A DNA stretch of 64,000 nucleotides, from NCBI RefSeq assembly GCF_002632755.1, contig NZ_NJAK01000001.1, forward strand, positions 3,230,669 to 3,294,668, read 5' to 3'. The translations under genes were made by a program, and so were the position numbers. Below, piece by piece: positions 20,519 through 30,290 of the stretch. Under the pieces are notes generated by a model. It did no database searches. It was not told where the DNA came from and was given only the letters and a program-made list of their open reading frames with translations. Source of the stretch: Xenorhabdus ishibashii (GTDB lineage: Bacteria; Pseudomonadota; Gammaproteobacteria; Enterobacterales; Enterobacteriaceae). The first letter of the stretch is position 1, and each line of letters starts with the position of its first letter.

Positions 20519-21359
20519 TCTAACAGCCTATTCAGTATTTTTTCTGCGCAACAACACGACGAGAAATGCCAGATTGACGAACTGAAGGCTGGTATTCAAA
20601 TATCTCTCACAGTTCTTCCACAATCGTCGACATTTTTCCAGCCAACCAAATGAACGTTCGACAACCCATCGCTTGGGTATCACCTGGAAAGTATGCAATT
20701 CACTACGTTTGGCAATTTCGACAGTCGCGCCGAGTATATGATGCACGTTCTCAGCGAAGGTTTCTCCCGTATAACCGCCATCGGCTAAAACATTTTTCAC
20801 CCAACTGAGTGACTTTTTGTGCCGCGTAAAAGCCTCCTGTGCCCCTTTTCTGTCCGTGACATTTGCCGTGGTGATGGTTATTGCGTGAGGTAAACCTTGA
20901 GTATCTACCGCGATATGGCGTTTGATGCCAGACACTTTTTTACCGGCATCATAGCCTTTCTCACGCGCTGTATCTGTGTTCTTAACGCTTTGTGCGTCGA
21001 CGATCACAAACGTCGTGTTAGCGTTCCGACCAGAGTTGATACGGGCCTCGCCAACCCGATTTTTTTAATGCCTGCTCCAGCAGGCTAGGTTCTGTTTCTG
21101 ACGGTTTCTCTTTCCAGAGTTTGAAATAGTAATACACGGTACTTTTGCTGGGGAAATCACTGGGGAGCATATCCCACTGACAACCGCTCTTGAGGATATA
21201 CAGCAGGGCACAAAACACCTCATACACATCGACTTTCCGAGGACGCGTACGTTTTCGGCTGCTGAGCAACAAGGGTTCAATTTTTTGAAAGGCTTCTCGG
21301 CTGATATCACTCGGGTAGGTTTTTCTCATTCCAGCAGGTCACTTATATAGGCACTTATC
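20519..21359 (-). mobile_element. IS5-family element (841 bp) in paralogue 2
   Basis: Target repeat TTA at 20516-20518 and 21360-21362; imperfect terminal repeats share GCCTAT about six bases in from each end. Taking out the element and one TTA restores the host frame. The 841-bp size and two-frame transposase fit the IS427-like subgroup of IS5. Ends are inferred from the frame and weak repeats. Confidence 0.75.
20528..21329 (-). CDS. IS5-family transposase in two frames
   Basis: The upstream frame (21329 to 21018, 103 residues) holds the N-terminal domain; the downstream frame (reading to 20528) holds the DDE domain, with IVDAQSVKNTD, DGGYTGE and WVVERSFGW. The second frame stays open upstream to the A7 run (minus strand, about 21060-21066), where a net +1 shift would fuse the frames. 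Such A-run shifting is common in this IS group, but a simple one-base error or decay would look the same. Confidence 0.75.
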
Positions 21360-21611
21360 TTATTTGGGCGGACAGAATACAGGAAAAACAATTACGTTCA
21401 AAAAAGATTCCGAATGTGCTCTAACAGTTACGCTTATGGCCGATCCAAAAGTGATTGAAGATATTCAGGATATTTCAATAACAAATGATCCAACGGTAGT
21501 TGAAGTAATACGCTATGTTAATTGGACACCCACAAAAGATAAAACTGGAGGAAGTGCGATATTTCTGTTGAGTGCTAATAGTAATGTTTTGCCAGAAAAA
21601 TTAATAAATTA

Positions 21612-22621
21612 ACGCGATGCTCGACTTTCGAGGTGAGTTGAAATGACATAGCCACTCCTTTATAACTTTAAGTCGCCAAACTGAGAGAAATAAAGGAACA
21701 AGGGCTATGTCACAGCAAGATTTTATCATTTGGGTGTTTTGTTGGGTAGACGATAATTTAACAGCGTTACAGCAAGGCACACGATTGAGGAGCCGGGGGA
21801 TCCCACCTAAGTTGAGTGATGCGGAAGTCATCGCGATGGAAGTGATTGGTGAATTCTTAGGATTTTCAACAGATAAAGGCATTTGGACGTATTTTTGTAC
21901 CCACTGGCGCGCATGGTTTCCGGGGTTAGGTTCACGCGCTAACTTTGCCAAACAAGCCTCTAATCTTTGGGTTGTCAAACAAAAACTGCAAGAAAAGCTG
22001 GCGAGATTATTGGGCGCGTTCGACAAGCCGGTACATATTATCGACGGATTTCCGCTGTCCGTCTGTGGATTCAAAAGAGCAAAAGGCAGTGCCAACTTTA
22101 AAGGACAAGCCGATTATGGGTACTGCGCCGCCAAAAACGAAACTTACTACGGCTTTAAAGGGCATCTTATGATAGATGAAACCGGCGTGGTAACGGGGTT
22201 TACGCTGACACCCGCCAATGTCAGTGAGCGTGAAGCAACCTGGGATGTAATCGGCCCGATAAAAGGCTATTTGCTGGGTGATAAAGGGTATTTAGGTACT
22301 GAATTTAAACAAGAAATGAAAAAAGAAGGCATTGAAATGATAACCCCGGTGCGTGCCAATATGGATGACCCTGTCCCCAGAGAGACGAGAAAGCGCATTA
22401 ATGCCAGGCGACGTTTAATTGAAACCGTCATTGGCCAACTCGCCGGGCAATTTGCTATCGAAAAGTGCTGGGCACGGGACTTGTGGCACTTGAGTAATCG
22501 AATAGCCAGAAAACTGCTTTCTCACACGTTGGGTATTTTTGCCAATTTTAAACAAGGAAAAAATCAACGCGACTGGCTCCAACAAGCCAAGGTTATAGGG
22601 TGTTAAAGTCGAGCATCGCGT
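21612..22621 (+). mobile_element. IS982-family element B (1010 bp) in paralogue 2
   Basis: Perfect terminal repeats ACGCGATGCTCGACTTT at both ends, and a seven-base target repeat TAAATTA at 21605-21611 and 22622-22628. One intact transposase gene. Unlike element A in its ends and transposase. Confidence 0.9.
21707..22606 (+). CDS. IS982-family transposase (element B), 299 aa
   Basis: Intact 299-residue transposase. The N-terminal VDDNLTALQQGTRLRSRG...LSDAEVIAMEVIGEFLG and the DDE-type residues in VHIIDGFPLSVC, YLLGDKGYLGTEF and RRRLIETVIGQL are typical of the IS982 family. It fills most of the element and starts at an ATG after AAGGGCT. Confidence 0.9.
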   Translation: MSQQDFIIWVFCWVDDNLTALQQGTRLRSRGIPPKLSDAEVIAMEVIGEFLGFSTDKGIWTYFCTHWRAWFPGLGSRANFAKQASNLWVVKQKLQEKLARLLGAFDKPVHIIDGFPLSVCGFKRAKGSANFKGQADYGYCAAKNETYYGFKGHLMIDETGVVTGFTLTPANVSEREATWDVIGPIKGYLLGDKGYLGTEFKQEMKKEGIEMITPVRANMDDPVPRETRKRINARRRLIETVIGQLAGQFAIEKCWARDLWHLSNRIARKLLSHTLGIFANFKQGKNQRDWLQQAKVIGC

Positions 22622-22628
22622 TAAATTA

Positions 22629-23731
22629 TACCAATCGCTATTGAAGATGCTTGATTTCTTATCCAAACCAGATCATGCTTGCAACCATGAAAATTCATCT
22701 GACACCAGAACAAAAACACGCCCTTGAATTGATGCATGATACTACTCGCGACAGTCGAGTCTGTGATCGCATTAAGGCGGTGCTTTTGACCTCAGAAGGT
22801 TGGACTGCTCAGATGATTGCACAGGCCTTGCGTATTCATGAAAGTACGGTCAGCCGTCACCTGAAAGATTTTATCGCGCAGGAAAAGCTCACCCCAGAAA
22901 ATGGCGGCTCTGAAAGCCATCTCTCTGCCGAACAAACCGCCGACCTGATTGATTATTTGACCGCCAATTTGATGCATGCCACAACCCAAATTGTGGCCTA
23001 TGTCCAAGCCCGTTGGCAGGTTTCTTTCAGCGTGGGCGGAATGACAAAATGGCTTCACCGCCAAGGTTTCAGCTATAAAAAACCCAAGGGTGTTCCTCAT
23101 AAATTCGATGCGCACAAACAGTAACAATTTATTGATGACTACAAGGCGCTGAAAGAGGAAGCGGGGCAGAATGAACCGATCCTATTTATTGATGCGGTGC
23201 ATCCTTCACAGTCCACAAAGCTCAGCTATGGCTGGATGAAAGCAGGAAAAAATCAGGTAAAAGGGATCGAAACCACCGGCAGTCGTACCCGTCTCAATAT
23301 TCTGGGCGCCCTGAATTTACAACGGATTGAAGACACCGTGATCCGTGAATATCCGCGCATCAATGCCGAAAATATCGCCTATTTCTTCGGTGCGCTCCGA
23401 GAAACTTACCCGCTTTCGCAAAAAATCCACCTCATTTTGGATGGAGCGGGTTACCATCGAGCCGAGTTGGTGAAAGATATTGCGTATGTCCTGAATATTG
23501 AATTGCATTACCTCCCACCTTACAGCCCAAACCTCAATCCGATAGAGCGATTGTGGAAGTATATGAATGAGCAAGTGCGTAACAATATCTATTTTCCGGA
23601 TGCGAAGACCTTCCGTGAAACTCTTCGTCACTTTTTTCATGTCACTTTGCCAGAAAAAGCGAAAGAGCTCACGACTCGACTGACGGATAATTTTCAGATT
23701 TTAAAACCTGCATCTTCAAGTTAGATTGGTA
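22629..23731 (+). mobile_element. IS630-family element (1103 bp) in paralogue 2
   Basis: Ends TACCAATC and GATTGGTA, with longer imperfect repeats (TTGAAGATGC inside the left end, GCATCTTCAA inside the right). Target TA at 22627-22628 and 23732-23733; this choice, not the neighbouring TA, restores the host frame. The left TA is part of the right target repeat of IS982 element B. Confidence 0.88.
22687..23724 (+). pseudogene. IS630-family transposase with one nonsense codon
   Basis: A 345-codon frame broken only by TAA at 23122-23124. N-terminal HTH (QMIAQALRIHESTVSRHL), then the DDE residues in LFIDAVHPSQS, LILDGAGYHRAE and NLNPIERLWKYM. The stop separates the DNA-binding part from the catalytic part, so the element should not move by itself. 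All else is in frame, suggesting a recent mutation. Confidence 0.85.
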
Positions 23732-24008
23732 TATAGTGTTCATGCGATTTCAAATTCAGGTTTAGATGTACCAGAAGTGAAACTATTAAATATCACCTAT
23801 ACGGCAAAGAAATTCAGTCCTTATAAAACTATCTTACTTGAACATAATAAAAATTATTTGGTAACACCAACCATTGATAACAATATTGATGATCCCAATA
23901 GTGAATATATTTTGATTAGTTCGACAATTACTGGAGATGATGGTGAACCATTGAAAAATGTTGCCGTAACTATTTCTTCTCCACAACCCAAAAAATTAAG
24001 TCTAGTTA

Positions 24009-24997
24009 ACCCGAATTCTGCTTAAGCCATCATTGGAACAGCGTCTTCTGAGTAGAAAACTTTCAGTGATGGTTTTTTCAATTTAAGGCAGTAAGCGATC
24101 AGTCCACCTAAAACGGTCAACATAAATCCTCTTATACTTCGGTGGCGAGAGTGCTCTATCTGAGAAATTAATTTTAATTGTCCATTAATCGTTTCAATGA
24201 TAAAACGCTTTTTTAACATTATCTTATCCCACTCAGCTTGCATACGGGCTTTCATGTTACGCCGTTTTTTCGTGATGAAAGTGACACCGCTGTTGGCTAA
24301 ATCGTCCGCCAATTCCTGACTCAGATAACCTTTATCGCCGTAAAGAGAACCCATTAATTCTGTGGTTAATTCGCGAACCGGTTCCCGATCATCCACATTA
24401 CCGGCCGTGACTTTAAGCGCGAGAATTTCCCCCTGATGATTGACAACCAAGTGTAATTTGAAACCATAAAACCATCCCATTGAATTTTTTCCACGCTGTG
24501 CGATCCCCGCAAAGACCTTATGTCGAGGGATGCGAATGTTATGGCAGACACTCAAACTGGTGGAATCAATAAAAGCAATGCCTGTGGGTTTCCCTTTTAA
24601 TTGAGTCAGATAGCTGCATAATGGCACCAAAACGGAAGGGGCAACGCTGATAAAACGGGTATAACTGAGTAAAGTGGCGAAGTCGCGGTGGTGGTATTGC
24701 CAAATATGTTTCAAATAAAAATTTTTAAAATCACGGTAATGCGACATATGAAAAAGGATCAAAATGGTCATGATTTCACTGGGATACATATGACCTTGTC
24801 GGCGGCGTAAACGATGCCCACTCTCAAGGCAAAATTGTTCCCATTGAGGAATGAAAAAACGGCAAAAATCATCGACATCACAGAAAATTTCAACTAACTT
24901 GTCCATAGCCTGTTCCCCCTCGGAGTTGTTTTCGGTGTGCACCAAAACTTTGCTCCTGGAACAGGCTTCTCGTCAATTTCTTATCCAGAATTCGGGT
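24009..24997 (-). mobile_element. IS982-family element A, copy 1 (989 bp) in paralogue 2
   Basis: Terminal repeats ACCCGAATTCTG and CAGAATTCGGGT; six-base target repeat TAGTTA at 24003-24008 and 24998-25003. Removal restores the host frame (SLV/IFATDDK). This element also marks the left edge of the 27.6-kb repeated unit. Confidence 0.92.
24022..24906 (-). CDS. IS982-family transposase (element A), 294 aa
   Basis: Intact. I take the ATG at 24906 (MDKLVEIFCDVDDF), preceded by GAGGGGGAA, over a GTG 39 bases upstream. IS982 hallmarks include the early DVDDFCRFF, then GIAFIDSTSLSVC, LYGDKGYLSQEL and RFIIETINGQLKLI for the DDE residues. Different from the element B transposase. Confidence 0.9.
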   Translation of the reverse strand: MDKLVEIFCDVDDFCRFFIPQWEQFCLESGHRLRRRQGHMYPSEIMTILILFHMSHYRDFKNFYLKHIWQYHHRDFATLLSYTRFISVAPSVLVPLCSYLTQLKGKPTGIAFIDSTSLSVCHNIRIPRHKVFAGIAQRGKNSMGWFYGFKLHLVVNHQGEILALKVTAGNVDDREPVRELTTELMGSLYGDKGYLSQELADDLANSGVTFITKKRRNMKARMQAEWDKIMLKKRFIIETINGQLKLISQIEHSRHRSIRGFMLTVLGGLIAYCLKLKKPSLKVFYSEDAVPMMA

Positions 24998-25224
24998 TAG
25001 TTATTTTTGCTACAGATGATAAATCATCTCAACCTATTGAACTTCAATCCTATAATAAGATTGATTTTATTATGGCTTTAGCCAGTTTAAGTCGCGTTAG
25101 CGTCTTAAACATAAAACCACCCGCTTTGCGGGTGGAGTTCAAAGGTTATACCAAGAAAAACACCTTTCCGTTACGATATAGATGTTCAAGCTAATACTCG
25201 TAACTCAAATAAGGAAAGGTGTTT

Positions 25225-25659
25225 ATGGGCATTAAAGCACAAAGCTCAGCGCATACAAAGTGGCTGTGTAAATACCATATCGTCTTTTCGCCGAAATATA
25301 GACGGAAAGTGATTTTTAATAATATTCGTTCAAGTGTGGGAGAGATCCTCAGAGACCTTTGTAAGTATAAAGGTGTGGAAATAATCGAAGGTCATCTCAT
25401 GCCAGATCATGTTCATATGTTGGTGAGTATTCCACCAAAGCTAAGCGTTTCAAGCTTTATGGGATATTTGAAGGGTAAAAGTTCGTTGATGATCTTTGAT
25501 AGACACGCCAATTTAAAATATAAATTTGGCAACAGAAAGTTTTGGGCGGAAGGGTTCTATGTCAGTACGGTAGGGCTAAATGAAGCGACAATTCAAAAGT
25601 ATATCAGAGAGCAAGAAAAGTCGGATTTAATCTCGGATAAATTGAGTAGGGTCTGTTGA
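25225..25659 (+). pseudogene. tnpA: IS200-type transposase TnpA, 3' end displaced by IS5
   Basis: Y1/HUH transposase starting MGIKAQSSAHTKWLC after AAGGAAAGG. The HUH motif PDHVHMLV and the catalytic-helix tyrosine in IQKYIREQEKS are present. The IS5 insertion replaces the native last residues by RVC. The missing tail is found beyond the IS5 (26531-26561): rejoined, the protein ends SKEHVDPFKG. The truncated product keeps all catalytic residues. Confidence 0.85.
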
Positions 25660-26527
25660 TGTTTTAAGGTCATAATTCATTCAGCCCACATGGGCAACCA
25701 GACAATGATAAACGCCAGAGCCAACATACTGGCGTAATTCCGTTCAAGCTTATCGTATCTTGTTGCTATTGCACGAAAATGTTTAACCCTAGCGAACGCA
25801 TTCTCCACCAAATGACGATAACGATATAAACATTTATCAATCTGTTTATCCGATTTTCGGCTATTTTTCCGGTAGGGAATAATCGGCGTTGCTCCTTGCT
25901 GTTCAATATGATTTCTGAAAGCCTGACTGTCGTACCCTTTGTCAGCTATCACAAAGTCCGAAGGGGGCGATTGCTCGACTAAACTTTCAGCATGAACAAT
26001 GTCATGCACTTGTCCCCCGGACAATTCAAAATGAACAGGCAAGCCATAACTATCGACGGCCAAATGAATTTTGGTTGAACGTCCACCACAACTTTTGCCA
26101 ATCGCCTCATCATCATCTGAAGCCGCTCCGGCACTGTGCTGATGAGCACGGACGATACTCCCATCAATAAACAACCATTCCCTATCAGCAACCCCAGATA
26201 ACCACTTGAAAATGAGCTGTAAAACCCCTTTCTTTGACCACGCATTGAAACGTTGAAAGACACTATTCCATTTGCCGAATTCTGGCGGTAAATCGCGCCA
26301 GGGAACGCTCGTTCTCATTCGGTAAAGAATGCCTTCAACGGTCAAACGGTGTTCAGGTTTGTGATAAATCCAACCCGCATGTTGCATTAACGCAGATAGC
26401 TTATTCCATTGGAGATCTGTTAACATAGTTCGCGGCATGATGGTGAGGTCTGGTTGTTTTTTGGCGAAAGTAATTATACCAAATCATCATGCTGTTTAAT
26501 AATCCCTCACAAAACATCAACACGCCC
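25650..26527 (-). mobile_element. IS5-family element (878 bp) inside the IS200
   Basis: Terminal repeats GGTCTGTTGATGTTTT and, from the other end, GGGCGTGTTGATGTTTT; target repeat TAG at 25647-25649 and 26528-26530. Different from the other IS5 element of this island. Removing it with one TAG repairs the IS200 transposase frame. Confidence 0.88.
25677..26438 (-). CDS. IS5-family transposase (nested), 253 aa
   Basis: A single intact frame. N-terminal part MPRTMLTDLQWNKL...VPWRDLPPEFGKW, then DDE residues in WLFIDGSIVRAHQHSAG, FVIADKGYDSQAF and YRHLVENAFARVKHFR, all typical of the IS427-like IS5 subgroup. Confidence 0.9.
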   Translation of the reverse strand: MPRTMLTDLQWNKLSALMQHAGWIYHKPEHRLTVEGILYRMRTSVPWRDLPPEFGKWNSVFQRFNAWSKKGVLQLIFKWLSGVADREWLFIDGSIVRAHQHSAGAASDDDEAIGKSCGGRSTKIHLAVDSYGLPVHFELSGGQVHDIVHAESLVEQSPPSDFVIADKGYDSQAFRNHIEQQGATPIIPYRKNSRKSDKQIDKCLYRYRHLVENAFARVKHFRAIATRYDKLERNYASMLALAFIIVWLPMWAE

Positions 26528-27442
26528 TAGTAAAGAGCATGTAGACCCCTTCAAGGGGTAGGCCAAAGCAGCAAAGACACTTAGCTTGAACGAAGAGAAA
26601 GCAGCGTCATTTAGGCGCAGTCGGTAACAAGCCCTTATAGGGCAAGAGCAAACCACCCGTTATACGGGTGGTTATGATTCAGAAGGAAAAGTTAGATTCC
26701 GTATCTATCCAATAAAATATACACAAGTCAGGCTTGATTTGACAACGGCAATACTTAATGTTACTGGCTTTACTCAAACTTATACTCTATATATCATTAA
26801 TTCTCCTCATAATATCCCATTTGAACTCGGTAGCCCAACGATACAAGAAATGGGAGAAGGTAATATAATTAAACAAGATTCGTCTTCTTCTTCAAAAAAT
26901 TTTCATGTCCAAATACCGGCTTATCAGCCTGCTTATACCACAGATGGAATTCTGTTTTTTATAAGCCGTGACTTACATGATAAACCAAAATTACTTGAAC
27001 CTATATATAAGGTTAATAATGTTAATGAGTTATCAAATGAAGCTTTTAGCTTGTTATACAGTGAATTGCCCATTAACAAGCGGGTTGAGTTTTATTATCT
27101 TATTTCTTCTGTAGAAGGTGAGGTGAGGAAATCTTACCCAATTACATTAGAGTATATTGGTAACGACTCATCTAACGAAGATGTCTACGATAAAGTTAAA
27201 GTATATACCAGTCATGCAACACTACCCATTGATGTATATAGTGAGGAAAATGAAACTTTTGAGTGGCATGGCATCATTCTAAGCATGATAAATAGTAACA
27301 AAAAACCTGGTCAAAGCGCTAAGGGGGTAACAGGGCTGTATGTGGTGATTATGGGAACTAATGATCAAAATAATAAAAATCTACCACAACTTGGTAGCAA
27401 GGGATGTTTGAATGTTTATGTTAAAACACCAACATCCAGAAA

Positions 27443-28697
27443 CAGGGTGAGATCTCATATATTTAGTAAGGCTATTTAGGTTAAATAAAGACCAGAATAT
27501 AACTTCTTATAGCTCTTTCTCTCATTAAAACGATAAGATCACGCTATTCCATAAAAATAGCGATCGTAATAATGAGTATTTTTAACTTTATCAGTAAGAT
27601 CGATGACCCGCGTTCTGATATCAATAAAAAGCATGAGTTAATGGATGTGATTTTTTTGGCTTTTGCAGCCGTGTTATGCGGGGCTTCTGGCTGGAAAGCG
27701 ATTCAAGAGTTTGGTGAGATACAAATTGAGTGGCTTAAAAAATATACGCGCTTTACTCATGGCATTCCTCGTCGTCACTGTATTGCTAATATTATCAAAA
27801 TGATAGAGCAGGATGCACTGGTTGAAGCCTTTTATGACTGGATCAACCAGCGCCGGGTCAAGGCAGGGAGAAGCCTTATCGCTATTGACGGAAAAACGAT
27901 GAGAGGCACTTGCAAAGGCACCCTGTTTGAAGCCCTCCATGTGGTCAGTGCTTATGATGTCGAGTCCGGTGTTGCCCTATATCATCGGGTCGCAGAAAGT
28001 AAAGGGAAAGAAGGCCCAGTCGCAAGGCAACTCATTGAATTATTGGCGCTTGATGGGGCTGTAGTCACGATGGATGCCCTGCATTGTCAGAAAGAAACCC
28101 TTGAGTTAATTACCCAACGAGGCGGCGATTTTATTGTGGGTGTCAAAGGTAATCAAAAAAGTCTGGCTGAGTTTGTTAAATCCCATTTTGCTGCACATTA
28201 TGAAAGTCATGAACTTGTTGAATTTACAGAAAAAAGCAGTGGTCATGGACGAGAGGAGTTCCGTCATGTTATGCAAATTAGTGCGACGTTGTCAGAAGAA
28301 TTTCAGGCAAAATGGCCTTCAATACAATCGGTTATCGAAGTGGTCAGTGAACGAAGTGTGAAAGGCCACCCCCCTCACCGTGATTCACGCTGGTATGTCA
28401 GTTCACTCCCTTTAGATGCGGAGCTAGCGGCCACGGCAATAAGAAAGCATTGGTCGGTGGAAAATGAGCTGCACTGGGTTTTGGACGTCACTTTTCGGGA
28501 AGATGCAATCTCGCTGAAAGATCCTGATGGGGCGGCACAAATGGCCCTTTTTAATCGAATTGCATTAAATGTGATTAAACAAAATACCAGTATAAAGGAC
28601 AGTCAGGCCGCTAAACGCCGAAGAGCAATGTGGTCAGCGGAATTCCGTAGTCAGCTTATATTTGATTAAACTTAATACAAAGTGGAATCCCGCCCTG
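27443..28697 (+). mobile_element. ISAs1-family element, copy 1 (1255 bp) in paralogue 2
   Basis: Ends CAGGGTGAGATCTCA and, read from the other side, CAGGGCGGGATTCCA. Ten-base target repeat CATCCAGAAA at 27433-27442 and 28698-28707. Removal restores the host frame. Confidence 0.92.
27572..28669 (+). CDS. ISAs1-family transposase, 365 aa
   Basis: Intact transposase of the ISAs1 / H-repeat-associated group: SIFNFISKIDDPRSDINKKH at the start, SLIAIDGKTMRG, VTMDALHCQKET, GDFIVGVKGNQK and the late HWSVENELHWVLDVTFREDA. The same protein is encoded by the inverted copy at 31582-32679. Confidence 0.93.
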   Translation: MSIFNFISKIDDPRSDINKKHELMDVIFLAFAAVLCGASGWKAIQEFGEIQIEWLKKYTRFTHGIPRRHCIANIIKMIEQDALVEAFYDWINQRRVKAGRSLIAIDGKTMRGTCKGTLFEALHVVSAYDVESGVALYHRVAESKGKEGPVARQLIELLALDGAVVTMDALHCQKETLELITQRGGDFIVGVKGNQKSLAEFVKSHFAAHYESHELVEFTEKSSGHGREEFRHVMQISATLSEEFQAKWPSIQSVIEVVSERSVKGHPPHRDSRWYVSSLPLDAELAATAIRKHWSVENELHWVLDVTFREDAISLKDPDGAAQMALFNRIALNVIKQNTSIKDSQAAKRRRAMWSAEFRSQLIFD

Positions 28698-29024
28698 CAT
28701 CCAGAAATACTCATAAGAGTTACCAGTTTTCGTTATCTACTGCTGATTCGGGAAAACAAACAGGCCATGTTATAGTTAATATCCCATACTGTGACATTAA
28801 TCGAGCTGGGCCTTCATTCTCCAAAGGGTTAGGGACACTTTCTTTTGATTATTATATCGAAAATAGTGATGGTTCTAAAACGTATAGCAAAAAATGGACT
28901 ACCAAAATTAATACTGTATTACCAAGCCAGGCTCATGATGATAATGATGGATGTGATTCTTTATAAATAAATTATCAATTATTGTATTTTGATATAATAA
29001 AAATCCTTAAGATAAGGAAATGAT

Positions 29025-30290
29025 ATGAAAAATAATCTATCAATCGATGAAAGATCCATATCAATATATTTTGAAAAAGAATTCTTGCAAATATTAGATT
29101 ATGATAGCACTCCACCTAATGGTGATTGTATTAAGGCAGTTGCATTAATCAAAAATAAAGAAGGAAAACCATTACCAAATGTTTCCGTTGATATCCTTGA
29201 GAAAGAGGGTGCTTATTTTGGATTGGTTAGTATTTATCATTCCGATAAAGAAAAATTTGTCGAAATTAAAAGCCTTTCTTCTGAACAAAAATACTTTTCT
29301 ATTACTTCAGATAAAAATGGAGAATTGATTTTTTATATTTATCCTAAAAAATCAACATCAGTGATATTTCAAGTTGATTCTATGGTATTGGATATAACAG
29401 ACCGTATATCTTCAAAAAACAAAGTGTATATTGTAGATAACAATAAAGAAGACTTGAATCTTCCTCCACTTGTCATAAGCGAGGATAATAGTAGCTTGTT
29501 GGTAGATCCTAATTCGAATACCTTTAACGTTTTAATCCAAAATTATCCTGGTGCTAAGAGAAATGACACAATACTATTTTTTATTAACAAGCAATATGTG
29601 CAAAAGTTATTTTTTGTTCAAGAGGTTAATGAATTAGGAAATGATAGCTATGTGATATTCCCTTATAATATGTTTAAGGCGAATGAGCTTGCCAATTTTT
29701 CTTATGCTGTTGTGGACAAGTTGAGAACAGTACGATCTTCATATCCACAAGGCATAATATATCCTGGAGGAGGGTATAATCAGCCAATTGATAATTTAAC
29801 AAGAATATATGATAGTTGTATAGTTTACAATAGCTATGGTTGTCATGATGATAAAAACATTATTCATGATACAATTCATGAAAAAGATATAGATAATAAA
29901 TGTAATAATTCACATCATGAAGCGTTATTCGTTAAGATAATTGGAACAAGTGATTATAAAAATAAAACAAAAGTTCCACTTGGTGCTGAGGTGACATTAA
30001 ACTTATATGTTAATAATTATCCCAATACCATTTACCAATCTAAAGTAAAGATAATGCCAACTCAACCAGATGGTGATAATAGTAATACAGCAACATTACT
30101 GTTTGGTATTCCTTTTAGCTATGTTGGTCATATAGGAAATGGAGATATTTATCTTGACTTTCAAGTTAATTATTATGGGGATATTTCTTATGGCAAAATT
30201 TGGCAAGCCAATGTTTATACAGTACGGCCAGGAGGAGAAGTTACCGGGGATGCTTGCTCTGACGGTAAAACTTGGTCTGGTATATGCTAA
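29025..30290 (+). CDS. Island paralogue 3: modular Ig-like protein, 421 aa
   Basis: Unrecognised; intact. It lacks module C and begins with the invasin-like module D (about 10-140: KNKEGKPLPNVSVDILEKEG, SDKNGELIFYIYP), followed by module E (165-245: FNVLIQNYPGAKRNDTILFF) and module F (260-405, ending DFQVNYYGDISYGKIW). The tail ACSDGKTWSGIC again carries Cys and acidic residues. No signal peptide or membrane segment. Starts after ATAAGGAAATGAT; 58 bases after the end of paralogue 2 and 34 before paralogue 4, so these three genes probably form one transcription unit. The only uninterrupted gene among the last three. Confidence 0.8.
   Translation: MKNNLSIDERSISIYFEKEFLQILDYDSTPPNGDCIKAVALIKNKEGKPLPNVSVDILEKEGAYFGLVSIYHSDKEKFVEIKSLSSEQKYFSITSDKNGELIFYIYPKKSTSVIFQVDSMVLDITDRISSKNKVYIVDNNKEDLNLPPLVISEDNSSLLVDPNSNTFNVLIQNYPGAKRNDTILFFINKQYVQKLFFVQEVNELGNDSYVIFPYNMFKANELANFSYAVVDKLRTVRSSYPQGIIYPGGGYNQPIDNLTRIYDSCIVYNSYGCHDDKNIIHDTIHEKDIDNKCNNSHHEALFVKIIGTSDYKNKTKVPLGAEVTLNLYVNNYPNTIYQSKVKIMPTQPDGDNSNTATLLFGIPFSYVGHIGNGDIYLDFQVNYYGDISYGKIWQANVYTVRPGGEVTGDACSDGKTWSGIC

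Larger units (their letters stand above)
25075..26675 (+). mobile_element. IS200-family element with a nested IS5 in paralogue 2
   Basis: Single-strand type element without target repeat. Both ends carry hairpins (CCACCCGCTTTGCGGGTGG near the left, CCACCCGTTATACGGGTGG near the right). Without the nested IS5 it is about 720 bp, normal for IS200. End positions are set by the host frame (FIM/DSEGKV) and may be off by a few bases. Confidence 0.8.
20412..28966 (+). pseudogene. Island paralogue 2, split by six insertions (575 codons when rejoined)
   Basis: Starts at ATG 20412 after CAAGGTG. Its pieces are 20412-20518, 21363-21611, 23734-24008, 25004-25074, 26676-27442 and 28708-28966. Joining them, which removes every element with one copy of its target repeat, gives 1728 bases with no internal stop. 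The frame is carried correctly through all six joins, for example ...GQSVYL/GGQNTGK and PTSR/NTHKSYQ. The deduced protein has modules C, D, E and F of paralogue 1 (DSEGKVRFRIYP matches DENGKIKFRAYP) and an acidic Cys tail AHDDNDGCDSL. Now cannot make a full protein. The exact ends of the IS200 insertion are the least certain join. Confidence 0.85.
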
